Positions 35,575 through 46,876 of a DNA stretch of 64,000 nucleotides are shown here, in pieces (the stretch's first letter is position 1; each line of letters starts with the position of its first letter). The notes under the pieces are model-generated. The model did not search any database and had not been told where the DNA came from. It saw nothing but the letters and a program-made list of their open reading frames with translations. The stretch covers positions 1,736,001 through 1,800,000 of the forward strand of contig JAHWDD010000009.1 of assembly GCA_023897205.1 (NCBI GenBank), in the 5' to 3' direction. The position numbers were made by a program, and so were the translations under genes. This stretch comes from Exophiala sp. HKRS030. Its lineage: Eukaryota; Ascomycota; Eurotiomycetes; Chaetothyriales; Herpotrichiellaceae.

Positions 35575-36900
35575 ATGGCGGCAACGGCGGCGGCGGCAGT
35601 ACAAGCTCTCACGGAGCGCACGAGGGCGATTTTCGGCAATGACTTCGACGAGACCAGCGACCCTGCATATTCTTCGATTGCGACCACTTACAAACGAAAA
35701 GTCGAGTATGAAAGCGTCCGCGAATTGCCCAAGGCCTTGGCCGAGAAGCAAGCAAAGTCTGCTGCAGCGCGGGGTCCAAAGCGGCCGAAGGTCCAGGCAG
35801 GGTCCAACCAGATGGCGTTGGTAAAGAGCGAGGGAAATGCAGGAGCACAAGGGCAATCGGCCCAGGCGAATGGGACGGGAAATAGCCTGATCCGAAGGCC
35901 AAACATGCAGCAGCCTCGGCCGGACTGGCACGCGCCTTGGAAATTGATGCGAGTCATATCAGGACATCTTGGTTGGGTGCGAGCACTAGCCGTCGAACCT
36001 GGAAATCAATGGTTTGCATCAGGCGCAGGCGACCGAACCATTAAAATTTGGGATCTTGCCACAGGACAACTCCGGCTGACATTGACCGGCCACATTTCCA
36101 CAGTTCGCGGACTGGCCGTGTCACCGCGACATCCTTACCTCTTCTCGTGTGGCGAGGATAAGATGGTCAAGTGTTGGGACTTGGAAACGAACAAGGTCAT
36201 TCGACATTACCACGGCCACTTGTCTGGAGTCTACACACTTTCATTACACCCTACTCTTGATGTCTTGGTGACCGGTGGACGAGATGGTGTCGCGCGTGTC
36301 TGGGACATGCGGACGCGGTCGAACATTCACGTCCTCAGTGGGCACAAAGGCACCGTGTCAGATGTCAAGTGCCAGGAAGCAGATCCTCAGGTTATAACGT
36401 CAAGCCTCGACAGTACGGTCCGTCTCTGGGATCTAGCGGCAGGAAAGACGATGGGTGTCTTGACGCACCACAAGAAGGGTGTAAGGGCATTGGCTCTACA
36501 TCCCAAAGAATTTACGTTTGCGTCAGGATCTGCAGGCTCTATCAAGCAGTGGAAGTGTCCTGAGGGTGCTTTTATGCAGAACTTTGAAGGCCACAACGCC
36601 ATCATCAACACGTTGGCCGTTAATGAGGACAATGTCCTGTTCAGTGGTGGCGACAATGGGAGTGTCTCATTTTGGGACTGGAAGACCGGTCACAGATTCC
36701 AGAGCACGGAGTCTTTGGCGCAGCCTGGTTCTCTGGACGCCGAGGCCGGCATCATGAGCAGCACTTTTGATCAGACTGGGTTGCGTCTGATCATGGGCGA
36801 GGCGGATAAGACGATCAAGATCTGGAGACCCGACCCAGAAGCCACGCCCGAGACTCATCCACTAGACTGGAAGCCAACGCTTGGAAGGGTCAAGTACTGA
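35575..36900 (+). CDS. PRP46: Pre-mRNA-splicing factor Prp46 (PLRG1), WD40 protein
   Basis: A single exon gives 441 residues from the ATG at 35575 (yeast Prp46 has 451). An in-frame ATG at 35506 exists, but [24 protein letters not shown] is the expected start. Prp46 is a core part of the Prp19-associated (NineTeen) complex in the active spliceosome. A charged N-terminal region is followed by seven WD40 repeats. They begin with [24 protein letters not shown] and include [60 protein letters not shown] and [11 protein letters not shown]. The last repeat ends [21 protein letters not shown]. Sequence and repeat order match PLRG1, not other splicing WD proteins. Confidence 0.95.
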   Translation: MAATAAAAVQALTERTRAIFGNDFDETSDPAYSSIATTYKRKVEYESVRELPKALAEKQAKSAAARGPKRPKVQAGSNQMALVKSEGNAGAQGQSAQANGTGNSLIRRPNMQQPRPDWHAPWKLMRVISGHLGWVRALAVEPGNQWFASGAGDRTIKIWDLATGQLRLTLTGHISTVRGLAVSPRHPYLFSCGEDKMVKCWDLETNKVIRHYHGHLSGVYTLSLHPTLDVLVTGGRDGVARVWDMRTRSNIHVLSGHKGTVSDVKCQEADPQVITSSLDSTVRLWDLAAGKTMGVLTHHKKGVRALALHPKEFTFASGSAGSIKQWKCPEGAFMQNFEGHNAIINTLAVNEDNVLFSGGDNGSVSFWDWKTGHRFQSTESLAQPGSLDAEAGIMSSTFDQTGLRLIMGEADKTIKIWRPDPEATPETHPLDWKPTLGRVKY

Positions 36901-38384
36901 GTTTCTGCTACTGGCACAGGTCTCAATCTCAAATGTATGTCGGATATAAGAAGAGTCTGCCAAATTAGCGACGGCGTTGGGCGGTTTTAAGAGACAAAAT
37001 TATATTTTCAAATTCGAATTGAACATAAAACATGAGTACTATGTGCATTGTCCCGACTCTTGTTTCTTTGGCCGTATTCGTACCTGATGATGGTGCGGTC
37101 CAGCATGCAGAAGTGTATGTATAGGGCAACCCTGGCCAATGGAACACTGTCCCATGCTTCTGAGACTATCGCACTTGTGGAGTACCTCTTTCTACAGAAT
37201 CAAACAGACCTCAGAAAATCTAGAATACCTGAGCACAAACTAGATATATTTTAGCTCTCCTTCTTCTACGTAGGTGTCCCAGGGCAGCAAAAACTGGTAG
37301 TCGAGGGCCTTGTCGTGGTTGGGCCGCAAAGCTAGCCCATTTGTGGGTCACCAGAAAGAGGTGCAAACCGTAAAACAAATATAGTCCGTAGTAAGGCTGA
37401 GAACCCCTTAAACACGGGATCGTTTCGGACGTCCTCAATCTTGTACTCATAGAGTGTTCCTTTCGAGAGTCACTCCGTACGCATGAAGACCCAGGAGTGC
37501 TCGCTGTTCCTCGCAACCCACAAATGTTCCCCTTTGAGGCCGATTCCTACCCGACCTACGTTATCTATCGTGGCGACTCGTCATCGTGTCAACCTCGAGC
37601 CTTAAGCAAGGAGATGATGGTGTGTACTCTCAGCCTCACACATTCTGCTTCACCGCCTTTATGAGAATATCCTAACCACACACCACCGCACGGACTACAA
37701 CACTTTGATTCTACTTCAGTCCGTGAACAACTCGCACACACGTTAACGAGGCGCATCGCGTCATCAAGCATCGCAGGCGTCAAGACTATCATCAGCACGC
37801 AGCTCCATCCTTACCCTACACAGTTCTTCCGGGAGGGCAACATCACCCACACGGACTTGATACTCTTGCACGCGGCAGCAGCATGACCACTTTCGGGAAA
37901 AGGAAGAATGTGCTGTACCGTGCTAAAAAAGCTCCTAAACGAACGGCCAGTTGGGGCCAGGTTTGTTGGAGGTAAGCACAAGAGTGCATCATTTCAGACG
38001 CTCCACCCATGATGAACCTCTCAGTACGTTACATTTGGAGGGCTTGGAGTCCCTGTACCCAGACGAACTGACACAGGCAAAACCACGAACTCCACCATCA
38101 AGACCAACTGCAACTATTCGTGTGCTTTGTTGATCATGAAATCCAACTATCGTTTATGGAGAAGCAACGTCAAAAGCAGACGGTGATTAACATTGAGAGA
38201 TTGAAGCCCTATCCCAACTCTACCTTGATAAGTGAGTGTCCAGAAAAACTTCTCCGTGCTATCCTCCATTCTGGTCCGCCTACACATAAAGATGCTCGGC
38301 CTATCTGATTGCAATTGGTTCAAGCTGGAGCGATGACCTTCCCAAGCCTAACACGTACGTACAACGTCGGCTGAAGTGGACGGC
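36901..38384. other. Gene-free stretch downstream of PRP46
   Basis: 1.5 kb with only short frames that do not resemble proteins. A CACTCCGTAC motif lies at 37471-37480. It leads into the decayed retropepsin-like region. Confidence 0.55.
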
Positions 38385-39102
38385 CTAGCTACTTGCTAAC
38401 CTTCTTATGCTGGTTTGGTTTGCACCCCTGTTATCCCCCCCTTGCTGATTATCCTGGGCCGGCGCTGCATCGTGTGCGTTTGCAGCTCTAGATGATGCCT
38501 TGCGCCTGGCTGCTCTTTCTACCGATTTCAAATTCTCCAATCGCTGTTTGTCTTCCTCCTTGCGCCGCTTCAGCTCCGCTTTGTCTTCTGCAATATTGTC
38601 AGTGACCGCTTGCTGATGGGGGTCACAGTTACCGACTGGGTTTGCAAGTCTCTGGAACCAAAACATTGCAGGTTGCTTCTGGGACCTGTGCCCAACATCG
38701 CTCTTGACCAGTCATCACCACCGAAGGCACAGTCTCCTCAAGGACACAAAACATGACGCAGGTCAGTCTTGTGCATTTTCCGCTGGTAACCTTTAGTCGG
38801 ACTCTGCGAACTTGGTTCTTATGTTTGCATATATGGCCATCGTCGGCAAGAGGAAGACGCTTGCTGCCGTAGAGATTGAAGAGTACAGTGTTGCTGATTG
38901 TGCAGCACTGTGCCTCACCGTCATGGGACACTGGAACAGGTGGTCGACGGTAGGGCCCTCCTGTCTCAAAATACACCTCCTTTTGGCGGGGAACTGGTTG
39001 TATAGTAGAGGTCGTGTTGGTCTTGCAGGAGCTGGCCATATTGAAAGATTTAAGAGGTGACTCTAAGGTGTTTTTGTGAGTCGGAGGCTTCTTAGAGTTC
39101 AA
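38385..39102 (-). pseudogene. Decayed ORF pair, possible retropepsin-like relic
   Basis: Two overlapping minus-strand frames (39102-38629 and 38666-38385) look like pieces of one gene joined by a frame change near 38700. The upstream frame has an ATG-started segment with the order DGEAQCCTISNTVLFNLYG, VRRVRLKVTSG and VMFCVLEETVPSVVMTG, which recalls the strand order of a retropepsin fold but lacks the D-[ST]-G-A active site. The downstream frame is a charged helix (DKAELKRRKEEDKQRLENLKS) then a Q/N-rich end, like the tails of fungal retropepsin-like proteins. A plausible 45-bp intron (GTAACT..TTGCAG, within 38585-38631) interrupts the downstream part. A real but badly modelled gene is also possible. 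Confidence 0.35.
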
Positions 39103-39576
39103 GGGTGGTAGGCACGTTGGACGAAGCGAAGCAAGATGAATCGACGAATGCAGTTGCTTTTATATGTTCTCTACGGTCAAGTTCCTGCTGACCGCTTTCT
39201 ATGCAAAGACCCAACCACTCTTCATAACACAGGCCCATCCTCTCATTGAACGTACAGAAGCAGGGCAAACCCGTAGCACACACAACACAACATCAAGATG
39301 CCTCCAGCTCATGCTTTCTCGTGCTCATACATGGACCGACTCGTGGACTCATGAGTTGTTCGAGGCGGTCAGCAGATAACGGCCACTGAGAGTCGGGCGC
39401 TTTGCACCTCGTCCCTTGTTCGGCCGCTTATCCAGTATCCTGAGGCCATCAGGCAGGAATCGACTTTAGGGCTTCTCATCATTGGAGCCGACCCATCTAT
39501 GAGGGTGTGCTCCAAAAGGCATGGGGGAGTGCGGCTCTGCCAATGATCCACAGGCATGGACAACCGCCAGCAGGGA

Positions 39577-40664
39577 TCAGTTTACGAGGTCTTCCATCGA
39601 CCCTTCAGATGGAACCGGTGAGCGGATTTGGCATCCTTCACACTGTTTGATGGCAATATGTCCTGTCTTCATTGACACCCATGCACTGATCAGTGCATTG
39701 TAATTTCCTAGAATTTCCCCTGAGCTTTCTACGACCAGGAAGATATCTTGCATGTACACGCCCGGAGGGTTGTGTTGCACAACAACTTCCAATCAAGAAT
39801 GACATATTCTCCAGCAGTCAACTTCTCGCCAGAAGCTGTGGAAGATTTAATGGGCGCCTTAAGAGGTCGTACTTGTGCAGTTTTTGGCAGACTGTCCTTA
39901 TTGATCATTGAGTAAGTCGCACCTGTATCAAGCCTGCCGTTAAATTCTTCCTCCACGCCAGTTGAGCGATCGAGACACAGGCATCGCACCTGTACAAGCT
40001 CATCGACGGCAACGTTCTCGGCTAAAAGGGCCGAAACGTACACATCTCTGTCGCTTTCCTCACATTGCTGTGGACCGGCACGCTCAAGATGCAGTCCTTG
40101 TTTGGAACGTGGCTCAATATGTAAAGCACATTCCACTGGATCACTCAAAAGACATGATGGCACTGTCTCACAGCACTGGCCTCTGATATGTCCTTTCTGC
40201 GTGAAGACTAGTATGTGGCCCCCCTCCTGCTCCATCATCTTGGTATCATTGCCATCATGGGAGTCCTTTCGAAGCTGAGAATCGGTATTTCCATGCTGCT
40301 CTTTGGGCAAGCCGTACATGGTGACTTCTGGAACCTGATCACAGCGTCGCAGCTGATCCAGGGCGCCATGCCACTGCAGTTGTCTTTCGACTGTATCCAT
40401 GATGTTTGACCCAACTATATCATATTTCTTGTCGTCATCTTCTTGATCTACTCCGGCCAGGATTCTACTGTCCACTCCTGCCCCCTGATCTAGAGGAGTC
40501 GAAAGATCTCTTCCCAGATCCGTTGTCGAGATTTCGCCAGGGGCGTCTTCCAAGTGTATTGTAAATGTCAGGACTCGCCCGTGCCCACCTTTGGCACACG
40601 AGAGACTGTGGCCAAGCACGCGTCCGGTTGAAAATTGCATCCAAATCTGGTCATGCATGGCCAT
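39577..40664 (-). pseudogene. Orphan retropepsin-like aspartic protease ORF with frameshift
   Basis: A 311-codon frame (40664-39729) ends soon after a segment with an intact aspartic protease signature: FNGRLDTGATYSMINKDSL (D-T-G-A), then SSTASGEKLTAGEYVILDW. Just after this a second frame (39792-39577) continues in the manner expected of the fold, with VYMQDIFLVVESSGEILGNYNALIS. One base missing near 39787-39795 would join the two, so I read it as a frameshifted gene. The first 200 residues are acidic and unlike known domains, with no gag zinc knuckle, reverse transcriptase or integrase nearby. It may be a domesticated or decayed LTR-element protease, or one of the stand-alone fungal retropepsin-like genes. 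Confidence 0.5.
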
Positions 40665-42613
40665 CGATTTGTCTGAACGCTTCTTCTTGAGTACAGGACA
40701 ACGAAGAACAATCGGCTCGGAGAATTGGACAGTACGCGGAAAGGAGGGTTTGAAGGTTCAGGACAGGGAATAGTAGCAATCAAGTATTGGGGTTGAGAAA
40801 GCAGCAATGGGACAACGAATATCGCAAACAAATTTTGTGCGTACGGAGCAAAATGTGCGCAGAACGAGGCTGGGCAAGAGCCGACGCGAAAGCGAGGATA
40901 GCCTCATCTTGTCGAGAGCGGCGAGACCAGGAGAGTGTCTCACGTTTCAGACTTCCAGAGTCGAAGCGAATTAGCGGATATTTGGACAAGACTATGGTAA
41001 TGGACAGTTAACTCAACCAGTCCCCCGGAACCAAAAGGCCCGCTAAGCACCCTTTTCACCTAGGTAAGAAGCATATCGCTTGCAATGGCCTTTGTTGGAG
41101 CGTTGTTGCAATGACCACAGCCGGGCATTCTTCCAGGGGTTGATAGCTAGGGGCCAAATCTTGAGGGACAACCCAGCATAACAAAGGGCCTTCGGTCCGG
41201 AAGCAGGACAGCGCTACCACAGAGACCCGTTCTTGGGTTAGACAGCATAAACTGCGGTCTGAGGGCGCCCGCCGACCGAGGGAGCAGGCGCCTGAAAACA
41301 TTGGACTCGTAATCAGCAGTTCGTGCGAGTACGATGGAAGTAATGGAAGGGTACAGGAAACATGCTGTCAGTACTGTCAGTGATCGCGCTAAGTCGGGGA
41401 AGCTCATCGTGTGGAGGATGGATCCTGAAGAAAGCGCCCACGTTTAGCGTCATAACGCCGGAGGTGAAGCCTGGGAGGCGCCGACGACGAAATTTCGGAC
41501 ATGACGCTGAAGATTTCCAGGAAATGCTGCGAGTGGAAATTGCAGTTGCAACAGCAACAACATTCGACCACAGTTTCGTCGTACCAGTATGTGTCGCCCA
41601 ATGCTCGAATTCGAACCATTGATCATCTCGACTTCATTTGTACAGTCGCACATCCTTCGCGAGCTCGCGCCGTTACACCCGGGATGCGTTTGCGCAGTCC
41701 ATCAGGTCTCATTGTCGTTTTCCTGGCATCACGTGATCCACTCTGGCTGCCTAGGTAGCTAGCATTCGACACTGTCAAGAACAGAGAGGAAACTTAGCTG
41801 ATGAGAAAATCAGGGAGGAACCAGAGAGGAACCAGGGAGGACCTTCTCCTGGATATATTCGTCCAGTAAATTGAAATTTGCCGGTTGTGTCAAATATGCC
41901 GGAAAACACCTCCACCTACCTACTGTAGGTGCCAACCAGCACAATCGGAGCTTTCCGCGCTGGCTAAACGTTCTTGGACTGACACATCGTATCTGATTGG
42001 CGTGCAGTTTAACAATAGGGATGAAAAGGTTGCATCGTAGAGGCTTTACATGAAATGGTAAGCAAGTACGGAGTACTGTGAGATGAGCAGGAAGTGATGA
42101 TGGCCGAGTTCTTGGGAATGGGTCTGCTCCTTATATGACGGGCCATCTGGTCGATGGAACGCAACTTAAGAGCATTCGTGATCACATCCTGGCTGAATCA
42201 GTTGTAATCGCCATTGAACGGGCCCCCCTGTGTATCATTGGCGCTTACGAACAGTGGTTTTCGCCAACTCATTCAGTTCATGCAAGCTGAAGCGACGCCT
42301 CTTCGCTACTCGATCATGGGTGTGACAGGGATTCTGTGCGCGGAAATGCAACGCAGCCTCTCCACCATTTCCTCAGCTAGGTGGCATTCTTCCTTCTGCG
42401 AGTTCGCCTTGGAATGAGTTGGGCAGTTTGCACACGCCTCTTCACAGCCTGGCATCCAGCACATCCAAGGCAACAAGACAGCATGGCGAAGCCAATCGAG
42501 GCTGACAAACATGTTTACCATATCGCAGTCTCGAACTGGCTTAAAGTCAGATCGATTGCCAGTCTCCGGCTGAGGTTGCAGCTGCTTTTCAAGCTTCAAG
42601 TTTCCATTCCAGC
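40665..42613. other. Gene-free stretch before the DUF6594 gene
   Basis: 1.9 kb with no supportable gene. GTACGGAGCA lies at 40841 and a complete GTACGGAGTAC at 42066-42076. CCAGAGAGGAACCAGGGAGG-like direct repeats occur near 41815-41840. Confidence 0.55.
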
Positions 42614-43554
42614 ATGGAAGGGTACGACACCTTGACCACTTCTTTTAGCTACTGTGAAGAGCTTTGTATCTACCGGAAGTTCTCGCGCCTGAGACACCGC
42701 AGTCAGATGTTGCTGCAAGCCGAGCTGATGGAAAAAGAGGAGCAACTATTGTCTCTAATCACTGACGACCGGGAGTCGGGAGATCCCAAGAGGAAGTCCT
42801 TTTCTATGAACTTTGACGCCTTGTTGAAGGACCAATCCGAACTGGGATGCAGACAACGAAAGTTGATGACGGAGATCATCCATGTTCTAAAAGAATACGG
42901 TACGTCGCAATGACCGCTTCTGAACCCTAGAAGAATGTCCCAATTTGCTGACTGTTTCCGATCACAAAAGACGAAGGTCTTCTCCGAACCCGACAAATTG
43001 CCAATCTCCCTCCAGTGCGCAAACCAAATCTCGTGGTCCTTGAAGATGATGTCCTTCGAAATACACCCGACAGGGGCCTGTTTTTCGAGAACACTGTCGA
43101 GTCTGGCACTTGGATTGAGGAGGAGAACGAGTATGATATGACATCTCTTCTGGACCGGGATGGTGGCACGGATATTCTCACGAGCTGGCTTACCTGGGTC
43201 ATCATGAAGCCATACCACAGGCTCTTTGGAAAGCAAGAGGTCATATCGGACAGGTTTCCAAGAGACTGGAAACCTTTGCATCCGATCAAGCTGTCTCGCT
43301 ACAAAGATGAACACATCGCCAGGCTCGTGACAGTGTTGGCCACAGTATTGGCGCCGATCCTTCCTACCGCCGGGGCCTTTTGCCTGTATTTCATTCACGA
43401 CGAGCTTCTGAGGCTCTGTATGATTGTGCTTCTCAGCTTTCTCTTTAGCAGTGCAGTCGCCATCGTCGGAATGCCCCGCAGGATTGACTCTTTCATAGCG
43501 ACAGCCAGCTTCAGCGCTGTGCTCATCGTTTTTGTTAGTCCCAATGGGAATTGA
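42614..43554 (+). CDS. DUF6594-type fungal membrane protein
   Basis: Exons 42614-42899 and 42971-43554 (71-bp intron, GTACGT..AAAAG, phase 1) give 289 residues. The N-terminus begins MEGYDTL and includes YRKFSRLRHRSQMLLQAELMEKEEQL, the pattern of DUF6594 proteins (EGYP..., F..L....LL.LQAEL..LE). The C-terminal third has three closely spaced membrane helices (about residues 205-225, 230-252 and 262-282) separated by an arginine pair (GMPRRIDSF), the standard DUF6594 ending. The role of the family is unknown; members are numerous in filamentous ascomycetes and often lie in variable regions. Here the gene borders the gene-poor 37-42 kb stretch. Confidence 0.8.
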
Positions 43555-44324
43555 TGAGTGTGCTAGAGCAAAGGGACGTCTTGGATTGTCAAGTCGAACT
43601 GAAGGGCAAATCGAAGATTTGATCAATGGAGCTAGAGAGGCTTGGATGTATCATGGTAGTCAAGCAGTGACATTAATCGAGCAGTTCTCGTCAATGTTTC
43701 CAGACCATATTCATGGAGTGGCATGGGATTTCTTCTTGGAGGCGTAGGACTTTCGTAAGATCACAAACGGGTTTGACTACCTGCTTGTCTGGTCAGAGAC
43801 CTACCCAGAGGTATTTTGCTTCTATATCTTCTTTATGAAGACATGAGATCGCACAAGTGCTCTGCATACCCGAGGTACCTGCAGCTTTTCCGCTCAATAG
43901 ACACGTCGACATACAAGAGGATAAGACCAAAAGAGAAAAACATTCAGGAACGATTCCGTATAGAGATATACAGCAGAACAGCCCGCTCGGTGCAGCTACC
44001 TAGATACGGGACGGCGCAGTACTCCGTGCAACTTGGGTGAGACACTCCGTGATTAACTCCACAAGGATGGAAGGCCGACCCTCGCGCGGTGACTATCCTA
44101 CTGCGTACAAGTACAGCACCACCGTAACATTGTCAAGGTCGCCGAGAAAGATCCTTGGTGCGCGCCTAGGCAGTGTGACTCCTTATTACTCGTACTCCAT
44201 AACTAAAGTACCTAGGTAAGGGTGTCCTAGGTTGAGGTTCGATTTAATTATTCCTCTTGATGGGCTCCCCCCTTTTTTTGGGGGGGGGGGGGGGGGTTTA
44301 ACTCGTAATAATCACCACCATTCA
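43555..44324. other. Intergenic region with long homopolymer
   Basis: No gene is seen. TACTCCGT-type motifs occur near 44020 and 44044. The region ends in the C/T/G homopolymer block at 44265-44296. Confidence 0.6.
44265..44296 (+). repeat. C-run, T-run, then a 17-base G homopolymer
   Basis: A C-run is followed by seven T and then 17 consecutive G (44280-44296). The exact length is likely to be unstable and error-prone in sequencing. It lies 30 bp downstream of the isochorismatase stop. Confidence 0.85.
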
Positions 44325-44949
44325 TTACAACTTCAGGTGGTCCAATACCTCTGTCGTCTTCAAAACATCCCCATAGGCGAAGGAATAGCATTTGAGGCCC
44401 GCCAGGTGTTGACTCTTGTTTCCACTCCCCGTCGCGTCACTCACGAACCAAGTCTCGTACCCTCTGCTGAAGGCTGGTTTGGCCGAAGCGTCGCAGCACA
44501 CGTCGGTCATGACCCCACAGACGATCACTCGCTCTACTTTCGCAGCCTCGAGGATCGTCGATAGGTTGGTGTTGATGAACGAGTCGTAGGTGTTCTTCGC
44601 CATCAACTTGGGGAACAGTTGCGCGTCCCCGGTCGGAGGGAACGACTCACCCACCTTCAGAGGTTCAGGGGGGAACTCCGGGATGTATCGTCTCAGGTCG
44701 CCCATGAGTTCCCAGTCAGGGGAGCCCGTGGCGATGGAGTTTTCCGGCTTCCATCTGCGCACCAGTTGACTCGGTGACGGCGTGGTCTTGAGTTCGTAGT
44801 CGCTGTGACCGTGCTGGGTGAATATGATGGGCAACGAGGCCTTGGTAAAGCGATCACAGAGTTTCACGACGTTTGGCAGGGTTTCCGCGACCATGGGCTG
44901 TGAAGCCCACCTGCATGTCAATCACTAGCAACGCCGTCCTGGACGCCAT
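44325..44949 (-). pseudogene. Isochorismatase-family cysteine hydrolase split by a one-base frameshift
   Basis: The ATG at 44949 opens MASRTALLVIDMQ, the normal start of isochorismatase-like hydrolases with the catalytic aspartate (LLVIDMQ). After 18 codons the frame is off by one: the rest of the protein (IFTQHGHSDYEL, the catalytic lysine in AKNTYDSFI and the nucleophilic cysteine in VCGVMTDVCCD) lies in the frame of 44894-44325. The extra base is one of the three C of GCCCATGG at 44895-44897 on the plus strand (G there). A 13-base intron would restore frame but would be far too short and would drop a conserved stretch. It could be a true pseudogene, an assembly error or a truncated protein from the ATG at 44894, which lacks the catalytic Asp. 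Confidence 0.8.
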
Positions 44950-46045
44950 TGTTTTGACTACCGAGGGACTTGCTGGGAGGGTGTGTGTCTCCTTGTATGT
45001 GTGTGCGTGCCTGCCTTTGAGACTAACCAACTGGGCCTGCGTTTGCCAAGGTTCACCTCGAGTAATAATGAGTAGGGCGGTAGTAATGCTGACAACTGAC
45101 AAGGTTATTGGTAGGAGGGTGGCAAGGGAATATTACAGGTTGTAAAGCAGGGTGAAGAGCAGGGATTTTAGTCGCTTGATGCCCAAAGATGCCTTAAGAT
45201 GCCTTTTCCCTCCTACTCGTCGTACTCACGCAGACTTTATGGGATCTTCACAAGATTGAGCCTCACCAGCCTCACCTGATAATCTTGTGTTGGAGGGAGT
45301 TGTTCAATCAACAGCATCACTTTAAAGCCAATGACGTCAAGCGTAGCCTGCGTCACCTCATCTTTTGTTTGCCGGCGTTCTCGTTGTTGTCTTTTTTTCT
45401 CGGCGGCATCAACGCCAGCCCGTGATCAAAACCAGCACGAAATTACAACCACAATGTGATGGGACTTCGTATGTATGAGACGGGGGGCTTGTGGTCGAAA
45501 TAGCCTTCGATTGGAGCAATGATTCCAAATTAGTGTATCTGCAAAAAGTTGCCCGTGCGAACTGGGCCGCAAGGCAAATACCGGGGATTTCCTCTCTGAG
45601 AATGGTGGCATATACGTGCCATACGTTGGCATGGCCAGCAAGTTGAGCCTTGCAAGAAAGCGGTGAGCAGAAAGACGCAAGATACAGCACTTGATTGCCC
45701 CTGTTCACTTCTCGAGAAAGCCAACGCTCTGGACTAGGTTGATGACCTTGTGTGCGATACTATTCTGTCGAAATTTTGGTCGACAAAGGGAACCTCACTT
45801 TGAGAGCGGGCACTTGGTCTGGTCAGAATACGGAAGAATCAGTACGTTGCGGGAGTTGGGCCTCTGAATACTTTTCGCGCTATTGCTGGCTTCTCCAGAA
45901 TAGCCTGTTGTACTACTGAGTACTTCCTACGAAATAAGACAACAACGCTATAATCATACTGAGTGGGAACGCAACGCATCCTAGGTCGACTAAGTAGACA
46001 GCATTGATGGGTAGACTTGGATCATGCAATTGATAATTCCAAGTG
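44950..46045. other. Intergenic region between two minus-strand genes
   Basis: 1.1 kb; open frames here are short and not protein-like. A direct repeat AGATGCCTTA/AGATGCCTTT occurs near 45187-45203. Confidence 0.55.
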
Positions 46046-46876
46046 TCACAGTTTCGAAAACCCTCCATGTCTTCCTAAACCTCCAGCAAACCGGGCAGCG
46101 CCTTTGAAACTCTCGGTCTCCAGCACCTTCACGCCGTGGTTGAACTCGTTGCTTAGCGCATCCTCGAAACTTGACGCGTTGTAGGCGGCATAGTAGCACG
46201 ACCTCCTGTCCACGTTCATACATCCATTTGGGAACCTTAGAAGCTCCTCTGCTAATTTGGTTGCTTCCTCCAAAGCCTTGCCTTTTGGGACGACCCTGTT
46301 GGCCAAACCCATGGCCAACGCTTCTTGAGCAGCGACAGGTCGTCCAGTCAGGATCATATCAAGAGCACGTCCCAGACCGACGATGGCTTGAAGACGAACA
46401 GTTCCACCATCAATCAATGGTACCCCCCACCGTCGACAGTAGACTCCAAATATGGCATCCTCTTCAACGACGCGCATATCAGCCAGCAGACTGAGTTCCA
46501 GTCCTCCGGCTACTGCGTGGCCAGCAACGGCCGCAATGACGGGCTTCTTCACTTGTAGCCGCGAGGGTCCCATCGGCCCACAGTTGCGATTTTCTACCGG
46601 CTTTTGAAAGGATTGGCTGTCTGTTGCCCGGGCCTGTTCCTGTTCCAGAGTGAGATCGATGAGGTCAGCACCTGCACAGAAATAGCCATCGGAGCCCGTG
46701 AGAATGGCGACTTTTTGTGAAGAATCATTTTCAAAATCGATAAAGGCAGAGTATAGGTCTCGAGCAGTCGAAGAGTTTACGGCATTGCGACGATGGGGCC
46801 GGGAAATGACAATGGTTGTGATACCCGAAGGGGTGGTCGAGACCACAACAGGGGGTGTTGAAGAGGATTTGGTCAT
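46046..46876 (-). CDS. Enoyl-CoA hydratase/isomerase family protein
   Basis: A single exon encodes 276 residues, the usual crotonase length. The two oxyanion-hole segments are present: YFCAGADLIDLT and AGHAVAGGLELSLLADMRV, with AVAGG forming the second half. The WGVPLIDGGTVRL segment follows, where enoyl-CoA hydratases carry a catalytic glutamate or aspartate; here the position reads D of IDGG. AAQEALAMGLANRVVPKG is the conserved helix after the active site. There is no clear peroxisomal targeting signal (the C-terminus is FSKL, which resembles SKL in its last three residues and could act as PTS1). The substrate cannot be told from sequence. It reads as an intact, intronless gene. Confidence 0.9.
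   Translation of the reverse strand: MTKSSSTPPVVVSTTPSGITTIVISRPHRRNAVNSSTARDLYSAFIDFENDSSQKVAILTGSDGYFCAGADLIDLTLEQEQARATDSQSFQKPVENRNCGPMGPSRLQVKKPVIAAVAGHAVAGGLELSLLADMRVVEEDAIFGVYCRRWGVPLIDGGTVRLQAIVGLGRALDMILTGRPVAAQEALAMGLANRVVPKGKALEEATKLAEELLRFPNGCMNVDRRSCYYAAYNASSFEDALSNEFNHGVKVLETESFKGAARFAGGLGRHGGFSKL

Noticed and set aside
43556..43747. Short plus-strand frame after the DUF6594 gene as an extra exon
   Set aside because: The DUF6594 protein already ends with its normal third membrane helix and stop.
44897..44910. A 13-base GT..AG intron to rescue the isochorismatase frame
   Set aside because: Far below any plausible intron size, and it would delete a stretch that relatives keep between DMQ and the following helix.
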